Below, piece after piece: positions 15,269-16,793 of a stretch of 16,793 nt of DNA. The notes under the pieces are model-generated. The model was not told the DNA's origin. It saw nothing but the letters and a program-made list of their open reading frames with translations, and made no database searches. This DNA is from Candidatus Zipacnadia bacterium (GTDB taxonomy: Bacteria; Armatimonadota; UBA5377; JALGUK01). Numbering within the stretch: the stretch's first letter is position 1; the number at the start of each line of letters is the position of its first letter. A program made the translations under genes and the position numbers. The stretch is taken from positions 1-16,793 of the forward strand of contig JALGUK010000013.1 in the NCBI GenBank assembly GCA_029820875.1, written 5' to 3'.

Positions 15269-16793
15269 GTGGAGCAAGACATCGAACTTGCGAACATGGG
15301 TGGCCGCGTTCGAATTGCGCTCGGTTGGAAGGGCTCGGCGCAGGTTGCCGTCACCGCAATCCAGATGCTCACCGGAATCATACTTGCACGGTTGCTGTTG
15401 CCCTCCGATTTCGGAATTCTCACCGCGGCGATGACCGTCATAGCGCTGGCACGCATTTTCCAGGACTTTGGGTTAGGGCAAGCGCTTGTCCAGCGCGCGG
15501 ACATCAAGCCGATACACCTGGTCAGCGTCTTCTGGGGCACGCTACTGATGGGGCTGACGATTCTCGCAGCTATCATGGTCGCTGCGCCATACGTGGGTGC
15601 GTTTTTCAACGAGCCCCGCCTGCCCCGCTTTCTCGAGGTGATTGCGCTTAGCTTCGTCGTTATGCCCATGGGAGTAGTTCCGGGTGCAGTGTTGCAGAGA
15701 CAACTCGATTTCAAGTTGCCGTTCATTGCTCGAATTATCGGTGCAGTAGCTTATGCGGGAGTCGGGCTGAGTATGGCGATTGGCGGATACGGCTACTGGA
15801 GCTTAGCAGGCGCGCAACTGGCGGCGGTGGTCGGAGAAACCAGCGCGATTTGCGCCCTTACCCGCTACACCCCACCACTGATTCCTTCCCTGAAAGGTCT
15901 GCGAGACCTACTCGGTTTTGCCACAGGCGTGGCGGGAATCGGCTTCCTCAATTATATCGCCCAGCAGGTAGACTACATAATCGTCGGGCGTCGCCTGGGC
16001 AACGATGCACTGGGACTTTATGGCAAGAGCTTCAATACTGTACATCAGCCGGCGTTTGCGATGGTAGGCAGCGTTTTCCCCGTGCTTTTCCCGACATTTT
16101 CCCGCTTCCAGAACGACTTGGCGCGAACCCGTTCGGCATTCGGCCGCGCCATTACCGGAATATCCGCGGTTACGTTCCCGATGCTCGCGCTGCTGGCGGT
16201 ATCCGCGCCTGAACTGGTCCCAATCGTTCTCGGTGAACAGTGGCGAGGAGCCGTTGTCTTAATGCAAATTCTGAGTATCGCAGGGATGTTGCGCACTCTT
16301 TTCAACCCCGGGGAAGCCCTGGTGAGGGGCTTCGGGCGTGTCTACAGCCAGATGTGGCGCAACGGAGTGTACGCTGCGTTCTTGACACTCGCGGCACTCG
16401 TCGGTACACTGTGGGGTACAGCTGGCGTCGCCTGGGGCGTTGTAGCGGCCACTACGCTTGTTTTTCTGCTCAATGCACAACTCGTGTACGCTTGTTCTGG
16501 ATTTGGTCCCCGGCACTATATCATGGCGCTGCGGGGAAGCCTCCTGTCCACGGCTGCAGTTGTAATAGTCGCCGGGGCGGCGCGCGTCATCGCTCTGAAT
16601 ACGGGGCAATCAAGCGGCATTGTCCTAAGCGTGACTCTATTGACAGGGATTGCATCGGCCATCCTCGTGACATTCTTCGGCCCCTTCCCGGAGTGGCAAA
16701 CCGTTTGGTTTATGCTGCTTCGACGAAGCAACGCGCCGCGCGTAGAGCAGGCGTCCGATGACGACGAGCCGGTTGATGAGGAGTCACAGTCGC
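15269..16793 (+). CDS. Wzx-type polysaccharide flippase (runs off the right edge)
   Basis: An oligosaccharide flippase of the MOP/PST superfamily, which moves a lipid-linked sugar repeat across the inner membrane. About 508 residues are visible with no stop. The early block LARLLLPSDFGILTAAM and the following DFGLGQALVQR are hallmarks of this family, as is VDYIIVGRRLGNDALGLYGKSF in the middle. Many alternating hydrophobic segments (about 12 or more) run to about residue 480, followed by an acidic tail (EQASDDDEPVDEES). The total is close to full length. I chose GTG 15269, which has AAGAG 10 bases upstream. GTG 15260 and ATG 15296 are in-frame alternatives, the latter without a ribosome site. 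The gene follows the Wzz pair after 236 bases on the same strand. Confidence 0.87.
   Translation, partial: MEQDIELANMGGRVRIALGWKGSAQVAVTAIQMLTGIILARLLLPSDFGILTAAMTVIALARIFQDFGLGQALVQRADIKPIHLVSVFWGTLLMGLTILAAIMVAAPYVGAFFNEPRLPRFLEVIALSFVVMPMGVVPGAVLQRQLDFKLPFIARIIGAVAYAGVGLSMAIGGYGYWSLAGAQLAAVVGETSAICALTRYTPPLIPSLKGLRDLLGFATGVAGIGFLNYIAQQVDYIIVGRRLGNDALGLYGKSFNTVHQPAFAMVGSVFPVLFPTFSRFQNDLARTRSAFGRAITGISAVTFPMLALLAVSAPELVPIVLGEQWRGAVVLMQILSIAGMLRTLFNPGEALVRGFGRVYSQMWRNGVYAAFLTLAALVGTLWGTAGVAWGVVAATTLVFLLNAQLVYACSGFGPRHYIMALRGSLLSTAAVVIVAGAARVIALNTGQSSGIVLSVTLLTGIASAILVTFFGPFPEWQTVWFMLLRRSNAPRVEQASDDDEPVDEESQS

Overview
The window is a piece of a moderately GC-rich bacterial chromosome. It mixes housekeeping genes, six tRNA genes and the start of an exopolysaccharide assembly locus. 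I see no insertion sequence, phage gene, CRISPR array or rRNA. Two signs of a diderm outside the well-studied phyla are the SLBB export protein with Wzz-type and Wzx-type partners, and the families DUF6785/DUF6784, GH57/DUF1957 and PATAN (DUF4388). An Armatimonadota-, Planctomycetota- or Chloroflexota-like genome is possible, but no phylogenetic marker in the window settles it. Non-ATG starts appear common.

Left part, minus strand (1-4030). An accB (biotin carboxyl carrier), hom (homoserine dehydrogenase), thrC (threonine synthase, cut by the window edge) series is transcribed leftwards with gaps of 35 and 19 bases. Upstream lies a small separate unit: a near-consensus promoter, a 70-residue very basic protein whose ATG coincides with the predicted transcription start, an elongator-type tRNA-Met(CAT), and a hairpin plus T-run terminator. 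Upstream of that is a three-part sensor-like protein (TIGR04076-like, cyclic-nucleotide-binding fold, PATAN) with its own promoter.

Middle (4151-7971, plus strand). A GH57 1,4-alpha-glucan branching enzyme is followed by a large polytopic membrane protein of the DUF6785/DUF6784 type, with about 14 membrane segments and no known substrate.

tRNA block (8145-8903, plus strand). A strong promoter precedes tRNA-Lys(TTT), tRNA-Glu(TTC), tRNA-Val(TAC), tRNA-Phe(GAA) and tRNA-Thr(CGT). Each spacer contains a stem-loop.

Right part (9028-16793, plus strand). This is an envelope polysaccharide cluster. It holds an unusually long SLBB export protein with seven SLBB units and no lipobox, a GalU-type UDP-glucose pyrophosphorylase, a UDP-glucuronate decarboxylase-like SDR enzyme (towards UDP-xylose), a Wzz/GNVR chain-length protein split over two genes joined by ATGA, and a Wzx-type flippase that runs off the end. 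Together they supply UDP-sugars, flip a lipid-linked repeat, set chain length and export the polymer. Glycosyltransferases, a Wzy polymerase and a UDP-glucose dehydrogenase are not in the window and presumably lie to the right or elsewhere.
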